From JAUWCL01 sp964599375 (GTDB lineage Bacteria > Krumholzibacteriota > Krumholzibacteriia > Krumholzibacteriales > Krumholzibacteriaceae), in NCBI GenBank assembly GCA_964599375.1, contig CAZREW010000002.1, positions 217,675 through 281,674 on the forward strand: a stretch of DNA of 64,000 nt. Direction: 5' to 3'. Numbering within the stretch: position 1 is the stretch's first letter; each line of letters opens with the position of its first letter. Under the pieces are notes generated by a model, which saw only the letters and a program-made list of their open reading frames with translations, made no database searches and was not told the origin of the DNA. The translations under genes were made by a program, and so were the position numbers. Below are positions 1 to 10,300 of the stretch, piece after piece.

Positions 1-668
1 TACTCGCGCTGCCTCGAGACGGCGAGCTGCAGCATCTTGGCGAAAAGCGGCGCGATGATCGCCAGCACAAGCCCTATCAATATCAGCGGCCCCGAGCTCT
101 TGTCGCCGCCCTTTCTCCTGCCTCCCCTCCCCCAGATCACGCTTCGGACGAAGAAGTCGCTTACAAGCACGATCGAGCCGACCATTATCCCCACCATCAT
201 CGAGAAGAGGATGTCTCGGTTCTGTACGTGGGAGAGCTCGTGAGCCATCACACCCTGCAGCTCGTCGCGGCTCAGCTTCTCGAGCAGCCCCTTCGTTATC
301 GCGAGCGAGGCGTGCTCGGGGTCGCGTCCCGTCGCGAAGGCGTTCGGAGCGGAGTCCTCTATTATATAGACGGCCGGCATCGGCACACCGGCGGCGATCG
401 TGAGCTCTTCGATCACGTTGAAGAGCTGCGGGTTGTCTTTCTTCTCGATGCGTTTCGCCCTGCTCAGCGCCAGTATCATGCCGGCGCCGCCGTAATAGCT
501 GGTCAGTCCGGAGATCAGGGCGATCACCAGCGCGAACACTATCCCCCCGTAACCGTACCCCCTGCCCCAGTACTCCCCGATCAGGTAGCCCAGGAGGACG
601 AGGAAGACGGTGATCACGATCACCAGCAGCCAGGAGTTACGCTTGTTCTGCGATATCTGGTCGTACAT
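1..668 (-). CDS. htpX: M48 family metalloprotease HtpX (C-terminal part beyond window edge)
   Basis: Membrane zinc endopeptidase of the HtpX (M48B) family, which degrades misfolded inner-membrane proteins under stress. Translated by eye from the minus strand, it starts MYDQISQNKRNSW at 668 and has two hydrophobic segments (residues about 13-28 and 40-60). The family signature follows (NAFATGRDP, then MAHELSH, the HExxH zinc site), and then another membrane hairpin. The frame stays open to base 1, so the C-terminal third, with the third zinc ligand, lies outside the window. The start is 6 bases after the lemA stop, so the two are co-transcribed. The lemA-htpX pairing is common in bacteria. Family assignment is firm; substrates are unknown. 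Confidence 0.93.
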   Translation of the reverse strand, partial: MYDQISQNKRNSWLLVIVITVFLVLLGYLIGEYWGRGYGYGGIVFALVIALISGLTSYYGGAGMILALSRAKRIEKKDNPQLFNVIEELTIAAGVPMPAVYIIEDSAPNAFATGRDPEHASLAITKGLLEKLSRDELQGVMAHELSHVQNRDILFSMMVGIMVGSIVLVSDFFVRSVIWGRGGRRKGGDKSSGPLILIGLVLAIIAPLFAKMLQLAVSRQRE

Positions 669-673
669 GGCTT

Positions 674-1240
674 TCAGGAAAAATCGACCTTCGGGGCCTC
701 ACGCTGCGCCGCGTCCTCGAGCTCGAAGAACTCGCGCTCATCGAAACTGAACATGTTCGCGACGACGCTCGATGGGAAGACCTTCGTCCTCGTGTTATAC
801 CTCATAACTGTATCGTTGTAGTGCTGCCTCGCGAAAGAGATCTTGTTCTCGGTCGATACGAGCTCTTCCTGGACTGCGAGCATGTTCTTGCTAGCCTTCA
901 GATCGGGATAGTTCTCGACCACGGCGAACAGGGAGCGCAGCGTCTGCGAGAGGAAATTCTCCGCCTGCGCCTGGTCCTTCACTCCCGAGGCGTTTATAGC
1001 CTGCTGCCTCGCTTTTGTCACGTTCTCCAGCACTTCTCTCTCATGCTTGAGGTATCCTTTGGCCGTCTCCACAAGGTTGGGGATCAGGTCGTACCTCCGC
1101 TTGAGCTGAACGTCTATCTGCGCCCATCCGTTGTCGCATCTCTTGCGGAGCCGTACGAGGGTGTTGTACAGGCCGACTACCCAGAAGATGAGCAGCACCA
1201 CTACAATCGGCAGTATCCAGATCACGATAAGTACCTCCAC
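674..1240 (-). CDS. lemA: LemA family protein
   Basis: LemA-type membrane-anchored helical protein of 188 aa, the usual family length. One N-terminal transmembrane helix (residues 4-26) is followed by the family motif LYNTLVRLRKRCDNGWAQID and the RYDLIPNLVETAKGY block. After these comes the four-helix bundle, containing FLSQTLRSLFAVVENYPDLK and an ARQHYNDTVMRYN motif. The molecular role of LemA is unclear; it is very often next to htpX, as here (5 bases apart, same strand), which suggests a shared envelope-stress role. A good sigma70-type promoter lies just upstream at 1281-1310. Confidence 0.93.
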   Translation of the reverse strand: MEVLIVIWILPIVVVLLIFWVVGLYNTLVRLRKRCDNGWAQIDVQLKRRYDLIPNLVETAKGYLKHEREVLENVTKARQQAINASGVKDQAQAENFLSQTLRSLFAVVENYPDLKASKNMLAVQEELVSTENKISFARQHYNDTVMRYNTRTKVFPSSVVANMFSFDEREFFELEDAAQREAPKVDFS

Positions 1241-1280
1241 TCTTTACCGGCGCATTCCGCCGTCCCAGGATCCAGCCCGG

Positions 1281-1310
1281 ATTATACCGCCTTGCGGTCC
1301 CTGGCGGCAA
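1281..1310 (-). promoter_or_regulatory. Predicted promoter for lemA-htpX
   Basis: On the minus strand TTGCCG (1310-1305) and a consensus TATAAT (1286-1281) are separated by 18 bases, about 40 bases before the lemA start. No other minus-strand gene could use it. Seen in sequence; activity is inferred. Confidence 0.6.
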
Positions 1311-1384
1311 TCACTCATTGACCGCTTCCGACCGTACATAATACCCTGATGCCGCCCCGGATATTCAACGTAAAAGGACACCGG

Positions 1385-2050
1385 ATGCGGATAGTGCTGC
1401 TTGGAAAACCAGGATCCGGCAAGGGCACGCAGGCCTCGATGCTGTCCCAGGAGACAGGGCTGCCCCACCTCTCCAGCGGGGCGATCCTCCGCGGCGAGAT
1501 CAGTGAGAAGACCTCTTTCGGCATGAAGATCGAGGAGTACGTGCTCAGGGGGGAGATCGGGCCGCAGGAGCTGATCACCGATCTCGTCCTCAGCTATATC
1601 GAGCGGAAGGGATTCACCTCGGGGTTCATCCTCGACGGGTTCCCGCGCACAGTCTACCAGGCGGAGAATCTCGACGGGCGTTATCGCCCGGACCGGTGCG
1701 TGCATATAGACGTTCCGGACGAAGTGATAGTGGACAGGATATCGAACCGCCTCACCTGCGGCAGATGCGGCGAGATCTACCACACCGTATCCAGGCCGCC
1801 CTCAGGCCGCGGCGCCTGCGATTCATGCGGCGGCCCTCTCACCAGGCGCCCCGATGACAATGCAGAAGCGATACGCAGAAGGCTGGAGACCTTCCGCGAG
1901 GACGTCCAGCCCGTCCTGGACATCTACCGCCGGGCCGGCAGGCTCATCACGGTGGACGGCAGCCGAGCTCCCGCGGAGATCTACAGAGCGCTGCGGGAAG
2001 CGACTACAGGCCTGTCGCGGCAACACCGCGTAACCAGAGAGCCGCGCTGA
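1385..2050 (+). CDS. adk: Adenylate kinase with zinc-finger lid
   Basis: Converts ATP + AMP to 2 ADP in the cytoplasm. It has 221 aa with the P-loop GKPGSGKGT at residues 7-15 and the NMP-binding motif SSGAILRGE. The FILDGFPRT motif follows, and then a long lid (residues about 125-148) with two CxxC pairs, CGRC and CDSC, which would bind structural zinc as in Gram-positive-type long adenylate kinases. I chose the ATG at 1385 rather than the in-frame ATG at 1349. AAAAGGA at 1372-1378 is correctly spaced for 1385, and the extra 12 residues would precede the conserved beta strand. The gene stands alone here, not beside secY or map as in many genomes. Confidence 0.93.
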   Translation: MRIVLLGKPGSGKGTQASMLSQETGLPHLSSGAILRGEISEKTSFGMKIEEYVLRGEIGPQELITDLVLSYIERKGFTSGFILDGFPRTVYQAENLDGRYRPDRCVHIDVPDEVIVDRISNRLTCGRCGEIYHTVSRPPSGRGACDSCGGPLTRRPDDNAEAIRRRLETFREDVQPVLDIYRRAGRLITVDGSRAPAEIYRALREATTGLSRQHRVTREPR

Positions 2051-2251
2051 ACGCTACACGCACGAGTATGGCATTATGAGAATCAACCGGGTACCGCCCG
2101 GCGCGGCGAAACTTTCCCCACTCCACATCTAACCCATTATCATAAAACATGTTGGCCGGCGGCAGGCCGGCCCTGGAAGGATTGGCACACAGGTTGCTGA
2201 AAGCCCGTCGAGGGGACAGAAGGACTCACTTGGAGAGAAGGAGGTCTCATC

Positions 2252-3097
2252 ATGAGGAAGGTCTTCCTAGTCCTTATGGCATTGTCACTGACCGGGCTTA
2301 TGGTCGCCTGTTCGGATGACAGTACACCGGTGAACCCCGAGCCGACGGCATTCGGGATCACCACAGCTGCGATCGCTACGGGTTACACCTGTACTCCGTA
2401 CAACATCCAGCTCGAAGCGGACGGCGGTACGGCGCCCTACACCTGGTCCCTTGCCACCGGTTCGACTCTTCCTGACGGCATCAGCCTCACTTCGGAAGGC
2501 CAGATCATAGGTCTTCTGGAGAACACAGGTTCGTGGAATTTCAGCGTCGTCGCTACTGACGCCGCCGGAACTCCTCACACCGATCAGGTCGCTTTGACTC
2601 TCGACGTCGAGGTTCCCGCTAACCCTTCGATCGCCATCTTCTATGACGGCGACGCGAGCGTTTGCGGCGGCGAGACGATGGCTTTCACGCCGCTCGACTG
2701 CTATGTATTCGTCATGCTCGAGGGTGGAGACCAGAACTGCGCGTTCGGTACCGAGTTCCAGATCACGATAGAGGACCAGGATGGCAATCCTCTTCAGCTC
2801 GGAACCCAGTACACTCATTCTTACGTTACATACTCCGATGACGTCGCAGTCACGATGGGCGATCCGTTCAGCGGTGTCGCGATCTCCTTCAGCAGAGAGA
2901 TGTTCGTCGTTTACGAGGGTAACATCCACGTAGCGACATTCGGCCTCCTGCTTCTTGAGGATCTCGACAACCTGTCGTTCAAGATCGGCCCGAGCCCGAC
3001 TTCGCCGAACGACCGTCCGATCATCGCTACCTGTGACACACAGCACAGCGTAGTCGAGGTGACCGGACGTGCCGCGGCCCTGAACTATACGAACTAG
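2252..3097 (+). CDS. Lipoprotein with putative Ig (He_PIG-like) domain
   Basis: Secreted lipoprotein of 281 aa. A type II signal peptide ends in the lipobox LMVAC, with lipidated Cys20. Residues about 30-122 look like a putative Ig/cadherin-like beta-sandwich: the GGTAPYTWSLATGSTLPDGI and GTPHTDQVALTLDV pattern is typical of He_PIG domains. The C-terminal half (about 125-281) is beta-rich with four cysteines and is not recognised. The start at 2252 is backed by GGAGG at 2240-2244. It is monocistronic, ending at a strong terminator. Role unknown; probably displayed on a membrane surface. Confidence 0.8.
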   Translation: MRKVFLVLMALSLTGLMVACSDDSTPVNPEPTAFGITTAAIATGYTCTPYNIQLEADGGTAPYTWSLATGSTLPDGISLTSEGQIIGLLENTGSWNFSVVATDAAGTPHTDQVALTLDVEVPANPSIAIFYDGDASVCGGETMAFTPLDCYVFVMLEGGDQNCAFGTEFQITIEDQDGNPLQLGTQYTHSYVTYSDDVAVTMGDPFSGVAISFSREMFVVYEGNIHVATFGLLLLEDLDNLSFKIGPSPTSPNDRPIIATCDTQHSVVEVTGRAAALNYTN

Positions 3098-3114
3098 AAG
3101 GTCGCGAAGACACG

Positions 3115-3170
3115 ATAAAATGCCCCTCGGGAGAAGCGGCACCTTGTCGCCGATCCCGGGGGGCTTTTTC
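3115..3170. terminator. Bidirectional rho-independent terminator
   Basis: A long stem pairs GCCCCTCGGGA (from 3122) with TCCCGGGGGGC (to 3165). It is followed by TTTTT on the plus strand and flanked by AAAA at 3117-3120, which reads as U-run on the minus strand. It lies between the convergent lipoprotein gene (ends 3097) and the AsmA gene (ends 3217), so it can serve both. Confidence 0.8.
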
Positions 3171-3216
3171 TATGCCCGTTCAACGCCGCTGCACTTCGGC
3201 AGCGCTGGCCCGTCAT

Positions 3217-5685
3217 TTACTTTAGGAAGTCTTTCAGCTTGTCCTTCGCTCCCTCGATCAGCTTCTTTCCGGCATTCGCTTTCGCATTAGACTGGTCGAG
3301 CCTCACCTTCGGCTCCTTCGCAGTGCCCCCTATATCGAGCATAAGGAGGATGTTCCCCTTGTCGTCCTTGAACAGATCGATGATCCCGGCGTACTTAGCC
3401 AGGTCCTTCATGCCCGCCTGCTGCTTTGGAGTGATCATCAGCGCGGCCTTGTAGTCAAGAGTCCCGTCAAACCCGAAAGAGCCGGCTACGTCCCAGTCTC
3501 CGTTCTTCGATCTTATATTCCAGGTGTCGCTGCTCACCCTCCCCTTGTCGATCGCGAACTTCTCGGTCCATTCGTGGAAATCGAACTTCTCGATCGATGA
3601 CATGTTCAGCCCTGCCGCCTTGAGCGGAGCCGTGAACCTCGTGAAATCGACGGTGCCGGCCGTGGAGGTCGCGCTTCCAGTAGCTGTCAGGTTCCGCAGG
3701 ATGTCCGTATCCGGGGCCGCCGTGAAGCTGCCCGCGAGCTTCATCCCGAATTTCCCGCTCACGAGCCCTCCGGCGCTGTTGAACCCCGAGAGAGCCCTGC
3801 CGGCGTCGATATTGTTGAAATCGAAATCGATGTCATTACGGATCCTGGAAGGGTCGCGAAGGTCCGAGACGAGTTTACCACTACCCTTCCCCCCGGCGTA
3901 GTCGACAGTCACCGGGTCGGCCCGCAGGACACCGTTGCTGATCCTCCCCTGAGCGTTCAGGGCGGTGAGCACTGCCCCCCTGGATATGATCGAGTCGATC
4001 TTTACCGAGATGAATGTCTTCTTCAGCGCCAGCAGGGTCACCGGGTTTGCGAACATCGGGCTCACGGCGGTCTTCTCCTTCGGCGCTCCCCCACCCCCCG
4101 AGCTCTTATCGGCTGAGAGTTTCTTCTTTTCGGCCTCAGCCTGAAAGGCCGCCGCGTCGAAGGCGCGCCCCTCGACATAGATCGACATGTCCGGAGAGTT
4201 GACCAGACCGTCGAGCACCGGCCCGGGAGTCTGCGGGACTTTCCCTTTCGCCCCGACCATCATAAGCTCGGCCATTGCCGGCATCACGTCCTTCATCTCC
4301 CCCCTGACCTTCCAGGGCCTCCCGCCCATATTGAAGGACGCGTCGATACCCTTCAAGCTCCCTCCGCCGACGGAGCCCCTGGCTCTCAACGACGATATCC
4401 GCGCCGGGCCCTTCTCCCCGGGAAGCTCGTCGGACGTGAGATCGAATGACCCTGCGAGTTCTAGGCCCTTCCAGGCCGCGGAGATCTTCGCCGGAGTCGT
4501 CCCGCCTTCTTTCGGGGGGAAAAGGTCTTTGAGCACCGCGGGCGAGGCCCCGCCCTTTAGCGCAGCCTTGAGCGTACCCTCCATCTTCACCGGTTCCCCG
4601 GCTCCCGCACCGGCGGGAGCCATTGACGAAAGTTCGCCCATATCGAGCTTTGCCTGTATGTCGAAGCTGACGTATGTCGGCTTTTTCTCCACCTTGTCCA
4701 AGTCCATTCCGAAGGCGACAGTCGCGTCAGACTTCCCGGTCTTGAGAGAAAGCCCCTTCGACGATATCCGCGAATCGGTGAAATCGACTGGACCTCCGGC
4801 TGTGAGTGCCGGCGCGCCCGGCATGCTCAGGACCAGCTTTTCCAGGTCGAGCCTGCCGCTTACCGTCACATCGGAAGGGTTAGATCCCATGCCAGCGGCC
4901 TTTGCCTCTATATCCAGTGTCCCGCTCTCGACCACGAACGCAGGCTGCCCCTCGGGCATCTCGAGGAGACCTCTCTCCTTCATGACTTCGACGAGCCGCT
5001 TCGCGTCGAGGCCGGATGACTTCACGTTCATCGTGAACTCGCGTCTGCCCCGCAGATCTGTGACATCGCCCTCGACCTGAAAAGCGGCGATGCCGGCGAT
5101 ATCGAGCTTGCCGCCTATGACTGCGGCCCGGCTCATGTCAGCCGCAACCGCCACCTGTCCACTGAAGCCGAGCGGCGGCAGCTCCTTCCTCTGACCTGTA
5201 GCAGCGGTGATCAAGGTTATCTTCCCGGCCGTCAAGTTCGGGTCTAGCATGAACATCGAATCGACTGGGGTCATCGACAGCCTCGCGTCAAGCTCCCCGA
5301 CCTCGAGATCGATCCCCTTGGCCGTCCCCGTGAGGCTCAGGGACGCCCCGCCCAGGGTGACGCTCTTTATCTCGGGCTTCTTCCTGATCAGGCTCATCAG
5401 CGAGACGTTCACGTTGAACTTCGCCGCCTTCAGGTCCGCCTTTCCGCCATCCGGAAGTACTCTTGAGACCTCCAGGCCGTCGATACTCACACCGAACCCG
5501 AAAGGAAACCTGATGCCGATATCGTCAAACCGTATCTGAGCTCCGGCCCGCGCCTCGATACGCGGAACGATCATAGCCGTCAGGCGCTCCTTCGTGAACA
5601 CAGCTCTGAGTACGACGCTCGCCACTATTATTACGCCAGCGATCACGCAAAGCGTGATCAGGAACCTTTTTGTCCGTTTTGTCAT
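3217..5685 (-). CDS. AsmA family protein
   Basis: Large periplasmic protein of 822 aa with one N-terminal membrane anchor (residues about 7-30). The start of the periplasmic part has the AsmA pattern: GAQIRFDDIGIRFPFGFGVS, then a long run of short beta strands. The C-terminal AsmA_2-like segment includes GSFGFDGTLDYKAALMITPK and ends ILLMLDIGGTAKEPKVRLD, the usual ending of the family. AsmA/TamB proteins are beta-groove bridges implicated in outer-membrane lipid transport. A glycine-rich, lysine-rich linker sits near residues 535-550. It is monocistronic between a promoter (5715-5743) and a shared terminator. The exact cargo cannot be told. Confidence 0.85.
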   Translation of the reverse strand: MTKRTKRFLITLCVIAGVIIVASVVLRAVFTKERLTAMIVPRIEARAGAQIRFDDIGIRFPFGFGVSIDGLEVSRVLPDGGKADLKAAKFNVNVSLMSLIRKKPEIKSVTLGGASLSLTGTAKGIDLEVGELDARLSMTPVDSMFMLDPNLTAGKITLITAATGQRKELPPLGFSGQVAVAADMSRAAVIGGKLDIAGIAAFQVEGDVTDLRGRREFTMNVKSSGLDAKRLVEVMKERGLLEMPEGQPAFVVESGTLDIEAKAAGMGSNPSDVTVSGRLDLEKLVLSMPGAPALTAGGPVDFTDSRISSKGLSLKTGKSDATVAFGMDLDKVEKKPTYVSFDIQAKLDMGELSSMAPAGAGAGEPVKMEGTLKAALKGGASPAVLKDLFPPKEGGTTPAKISAAWKGLELAGSFDLTSDELPGEKGPARISSLRARGSVGGGSLKGIDASFNMGGRPWKVRGEMKDVMPAMAELMMVGAKGKVPQTPGPVLDGLVNSPDMSIYVEGRAFDAAAFQAEAEKKKLSADKSSGGGGAPKEKTAVSPMFANPVTLLALKKTFISVKIDSIISRGAVLTALNAQGRISNGVLRADPVTVDYAGGKGSGKLVSDLRDPSRIRNDIDFDFNNIDAGRALSGFNSAGGLVSGKFGMKLAGSFTAAPDTDILRNLTATGSATSTAGTVDFTRFTAPLKAAGLNMSSIEKFDFHEWTEKFAIDKGRVSSDTWNIRSKNGDWDVAGSFGFDGTLDYKAALMITPKQQAGMKDLAKYAGIIDLFKDDKGNILLMLDIGGTAKEPKVRLDQSNAKANAGKKLIEGAKDKLKDFLK

Positions 5686-5714
5686 GTCAACCGCCTTGTG
5701 AAACGACCACTTAT

Positions 5715-5743
5715 ACTCTAGCCGAAAGTGGGCGTATTTTCAA
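5715..5743 (-). promoter_or_regulatory. Predicted promoter for the AsmA gene
   Basis: Minus-strand TTGAAA (5743-5738), a 17-base spacer and TAGAGT (5720-5715), about 30 bases before the start codon. It is back to back with the plus-strand promoter at 5769. Confidence 0.5.
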
Positions 5744-5768
5744 CGTGTTATAGACCGGCCGGGAGAGG

Positions 5769-5797
5769 TTGACACCGCGCCGGTCCGGGGGTATCAT
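5769..5797 (+). promoter_or_regulatory. Predicted strong promoter for the cysteine-rich lipoprotein
   Basis: TTGACA (5769-5774), a 17-base spacer and TATCAT (5792-5797), about 50 bases upstream of the lipoprotein start. Consensus -35 and ideal spacing. Confidence 0.65.
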
Positions 5798-5844
5798 TAT
5801 GTGTGGACCTCACCTGAAATATACCGCCCGCAAGGGCCGGGGAG

Positions 5845-7161
5845 ATGGTAATGATGCTGTGCAAGATGGCTAGCCCCGCCCGCTTGATCTTTTTTCCGGC
5901 AATTATGCTGTGCGCCTCACTCCTCGCGTACGGCTGCAGTGAGGAGATTACTCCCACGGGCGGCGGCGCGCCGCTGGAGATATCCGGATCGCTTATACAC
6001 ACCACCGGCTGCAAGGATTACATCTACGGCTCCAGCCCCGGATCTCCTGCCGTGCTCGACTGCGTCTTCTGGGAGTGGGACGGCTATGACACTCTCAGCG
6101 TAGTCCACGTCGACGCCGCGCTGAACTGCTGCCCGGGCACGATCGTCGGCGAGGTGACGCTCGACGGAAGCGATATCTTCATCTACGAGGACGAGGGTGA
6201 GGATGCGCCGATGTGCCGCTGCCTCTGCCTCTATGACCTTGTTTACGAGGTATGGGGAGTCAGCGGCGGAATTGTAAACATAAGGTTCCATGAGAAGTAT
6301 GTCGGGGAAGGAGCCGAGCCTCTCAATGTGACCATCGACCTCGAAGCGGAACCCACCGGCACGCGATGCGTCCAGAGAAACGTCTACCCATGGGGGTCGA
6401 TATACTCCGGCGCCGCCGACGGCACGATCGACGACTACAGCGGGTGCAAGGACGTTACGGGAACATACGACGATACCGGGCCTTTCAGCGCCGATACCTC
6501 GTGCGTGACCGTATATAAGCTGGGGATCGATAACAGCCTGAAGATATATCACACAAACACGGCCTATAATTGCTGCGTCGAAGCGCTCGACGCCGGGTTC
6601 GCGTTCGATGAGGGGCTGGTGACGATAACGGGGCGGGAATACCCTCCAGGAGGCCTGTGCGACTGCATTTGCCTGTATGACGTAGCCTACTCGATCTACA
6701 ACCTCGAGCCGGGCGTATACACGCTCAGGTTCGTCGAGCCGTACCTCCCCGAGGGCCAGCAGGTGCTCGAGGTCACCGTGGACATGGCGGAGGACGGGCC
6801 GTGGACGAGTTGCGCCAGCCGCGAGGGTTACCCCTGGAACATCGAAACGAGCGAGGAACAGGACCTGGCGAAACTGAAGGAGATGTACGACGATATCGTA
6901 GAATATATCGGCACCCCATACTGCGGCGGTGAGGATGACTGCCGCTGTATCGGCGTCGGCGCAAAGCCCTGCGGCGGGCCCTGGGCCTACCTCATCTACT
7001 CGGCTTCGACCCTCGACGAGGAGCACCTGCGCGACCTGGTCGACGCTCACGCGGCTTTCGAGACCTACATGAACTTCAAATACGCGTTAGCTTCGACCTG
7101 CGAGGTGCCGGCTGTCCCGATTCTCGAATGTCACGACGGAATCTGCCGTGCCGCGAGGTGA
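5845..7161 (+). CDS. Lipoprotein with tandem cysteine-rich domains, unknown function
   Basis: Not a family I recognise. A lipoprotein signal ends LLAYGC with lipidated Cys31. Then come two copies of one domain, residues 55-184 and 200-332. Each opens with GCKD, has an NCC pair in the middle, then a CxCxCLYD motif (CRCLCLYDL and CDCICLYDV), and closes with a Cys plus YPW. The C-terminal domain (336-438) has another cysteine set (YCGGEDDCRC, KPCGG) and a helical tail. The many paired cysteines suggest disulfides or metal binding outside the cytoplasm. Three in-frame ATGs crowd the start (5845, 5851, 5854); GGGGAG at 5839-5844 fits 5851 or 5854 better, so the true N-terminus may be two or three residues shorter. 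Confidence 0.75.
   Translation: MVMMLCKMASPARLIFFPAIMLCASLLAYGCSEEITPTGGGAPLEISGSLIHTTGCKDYIYGSSPGSPAVLDCVFWEWDGYDTLSVVHVDAALNCCPGTIVGEVTLDGSDIFIYEDEGEDAPMCRCLCLYDLVYEVWGVSGGIVNIRFHEKYVGEGAEPLNVTIDLEAEPTGTRCVQRNVYPWGSIYSGAADGTIDDYSGCKDVTGTYDDTGPFSADTSCVTVYKLGIDNSLKIYHTNTAYNCCVEALDAGFAFDEGLVTITGREYPPGGLCDCICLYDVAYSIYNLEPGVYTLRFVEPYLPEGQQVLEVTVDMAEDGPWTSCASREGYPWNIETSEEQDLAKLKEMYDDIVEYIGTPYCGGEDDCRCIGVGAKPCGGPWAYLIYSASTLDEEHLRDLVDAHAAFETYMNFKYALASTCEVPAVPILECHDGICRAAR
6007..6840 (+). repeat. Two tandem copies of a cysteine-rich domain inside the lipoprotein gene
   Basis: Copy A is 6007-6396 and copy B 6442-6840. They match in the order of their cysteine motifs (GCKD, NCC, CxCxCLYD, C..YPW). 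The protein sequences have otherwise diverged, so this is an old intragenic duplication rather than a recent DNA repeat. Confidence 0.65.
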
Positions 7162-7373
7162 CAGGGTCTCATAAAGGATTCCGCTATACCTTAAAAAATT
7201 GAAACTATTTATCCCGATACCAGTAGTATAGATATCGGTATATGCGATCCTGCGCGCCCCAGTGGGCGGCGGGCGGGGATGTTCCGATATATTTTGTTGC
7301 ATGATAAAAGGTTGCTGCGATTGAGAGATTCGTTCTTTCACCCTTTTCTCTTTACCCCTGAAAGGAGAACCTG

Positions 7374-10300
7374 ATGGGTAAGCGAGGATCACTGGCCCTG
7401 GCGTTTGTGCTGATTCTCCTGGCGGCGGCGGACGCGTTCGCTGTCACCGACGAGAGCAGGCTCATGCGCTACCCCGACATCTGCGGGGATCTGATAGTCT
7501 TCACCTACGGAGGAGACATATGGACGGTCCCCTCCACCGGCGGAACCGCTACGCATCTTACTACACACACCGGAGGAGAGGGATTCGCGAAGTTCTCGCC
7601 GGACGGCAAGACGATCGCCTTCACCGGGACGTACGACGGCAATGCCGACATATACACGATCCCGGCGACAGGTGGAGTGCCGAAACGCCTTACTTATCAC
7701 TCATTCCCCGACTTCATGGTCGAATGGCATCCGAAGGGCGACAGGATCCTCTTCAGGTCATACCGCGAGTCGAAGACAAATCCGGGCCCGCGCTATATGA
7801 GGCTTTACACGATCGGCACCGGGGGCGGTTACCCCGAGGCGCTCCCGCTTTTCGAAGGGGAGCTCACCTCCTATTCGCCCGACGGCACGAAGATCGCCTA
7901 CAACAGGATGAGCAGGGAGTTCCGCACATGGAAGAGGTACAAGGGCGGGATGGCCCAGGACATCTGGCTCTACGACCTTGCGAAGAACGAGTCTGCGAAG
8001 CTTACCGAATACGAAGGCACCGACGCCTTCCCTATGTGGCACGGCGACAAGATCTACTTCATATCCGACCGCGACTACACGATGAACATCTATTCCCTCG
8101 ACCTGGAGACCCGCGAGATCACGAAGATCACCAATCACAGGGAATACGACGTGAAGTGGCCCAGCATCGGCGGCGACTCGATCGTATACGAGAACGGCGG
8201 CTACCTTTACGTGCTCGATCTGAATACCGGCAAATCTAACAGGATCAAGGTGACGGTACCGAGCGATCAGACCTGGCTGAGGCCCCGATACGTCGACGCC
8301 TCGAGCCAGATCAGGTATTTCAACCTCTCGAGTACCGGCAAGAGGGCTATTTTCGGCGCAAGGGGCGATATTTTCACAGTCCCCGCCGAGAAGGGGGAGG
8401 TACGCAACCTTACTAACTCGTCAGGAGTGCGCGAACGCAGCCCCGCGTATTCGCCCGACGGAAAGTGGGTTGCTTACCTCTCCGACAGATCGGGAGAGTA
8501 CGAGATCTACATGATGAAATCTGACGGCACCGGTGAAGAACAGCAGATCACGAAGGGACAGGGGCATTACCCGTGGGTCATCTTCTGGTCGCCCGACAGC
8601 AAAAAGATCCTATTCCACGACGAGACCTACCAGCTCTACTACGTCGACATCGAAGCTAAGAAGGTCGTCGTTATAGACAAGGACCCGCTAGCCGACATCG
8701 GCAGTTACTCGTGGTCGGGAGACTCTAAGTGGGTCGCATACGCGAAGAACAACGATCTCGGCTACGGCTCCATATACCTGTACAACATCGACGAGGACAG
8801 GACCCACAAGGTCACCGGCGACATGTACAACGACTACAACCCCGTGTTCGATCCGGGCGGCAAGTACCTCTACTTCATCTCCGACCGCGCGATGAACTTC
8901 TCGTTCCACAACTTCGAGTTCGACGTCAAGTACGAGGCGCCTTCGGTCATCTGCGCCGTCACGCTCAAGGCCGACACCCCCTCCCTGCTCGCTCCCGAGA
9001 GCGACGAGGTCGAGGTGAAAGAGGACGCGAAGAAGGACAGCAGCGACGCGGAGAAGAAAGACGAGGAGAAGCCCGGCGAAAAGGGCGACGATAAGAAGAA
9101 GGACGGCGAGAAGGATGAGAAAGCCGACGAGGAGAAGGCACTCGAGATAGACCTCGATGGTTTCGACGCAAGGACGATCGTGATCCCCGTCGGGTCGGGC
9201 AATTTCGCCGGCCTTGTCGGCCTCGAAGGCAAGCTCCTCTACGCCGAGTTCACCCAGCCGGCGATCACATTCGGACCTCCGAACGGCAGTGTGCAGGGCT
9301 CAGTCAGCTACTGGGACCTCAAGGACCGCGAATCGAAGAACGTGATATCCGGGATAACAGGATACGACGTATCCGCAGACGGCAAGAAGCTGATCTACTC
9401 GGCGCGGGGTCAGTACGGCATCATCGACATCGCTCCCGGCAAAAAGGTCGGCGACGGCAAGCTGAACGCGCAGGAACTCAGGATGAAGCTCGATCCCCGC
9501 GAGGAGTGGAAACAGATCTTTTACGAGGCGTGGAGAATGGAACGGGACTTCTTCTACGTCGAAAACATGCACGGTCTCGACTGGGACAAGATAAAGAAGC
9601 GCTACGAGGAGCTTCTTCCCTACCTCACAACGAGAGACGACCTCAACTACGTGATAGGAGAGATGATAGCCGAGATGAACGTCGGCCACTCCTATGTCGG
9701 CGGAGGCGAACGTTATCCGATGTATGAGACCGTATCCAACGGCAAGCTCGGATGCGACTTCGAGGTCGATAAAAAGAGCGGCCGGTACCGCATCGCTAAG
9801 ATATACAAGGGTCGCAACTGGGAGCCCCTGTTCGTGGCCCCGCTCAACCAGCCGGGTCTCGACATCAGGGAGGGCGACTTCCTTATGGCGATAAACGGCG
9901 TGGATCTTAAGTACCCGGTCAACCCGTTCTCGCTGCTCGACAACACGGCAGGCCACCAGACCGTGCTGAAGATCAGCAGGGAGGCGGACGGAAAGGACTC
10001 TAAGGACGTCACGGTCGTACCGGTTTCCAGCGACATCAACCTGCGCTATGAGGACTGGGTGGAGGGCAACAGGCAGAAATGCCTCGCCACTTCGGGCGGA
10101 AAAGTCGGTTACGTTCACGTCCCGAGCACCGCGGTCACCGGCCTCTACGAGTTCGGCAGACAGTATTTTCCGCAGGCCGACATGGACGGTATCGTCATCG
10201 ACGTCCGCTACAACAGCGGCGGCTGGATGCCCTCTCTCTTTGTGGACAGGCTCGGCAAGGAGCTAAAGAGCCTCTGGGCGACACGGTACGGCATCGTGAC

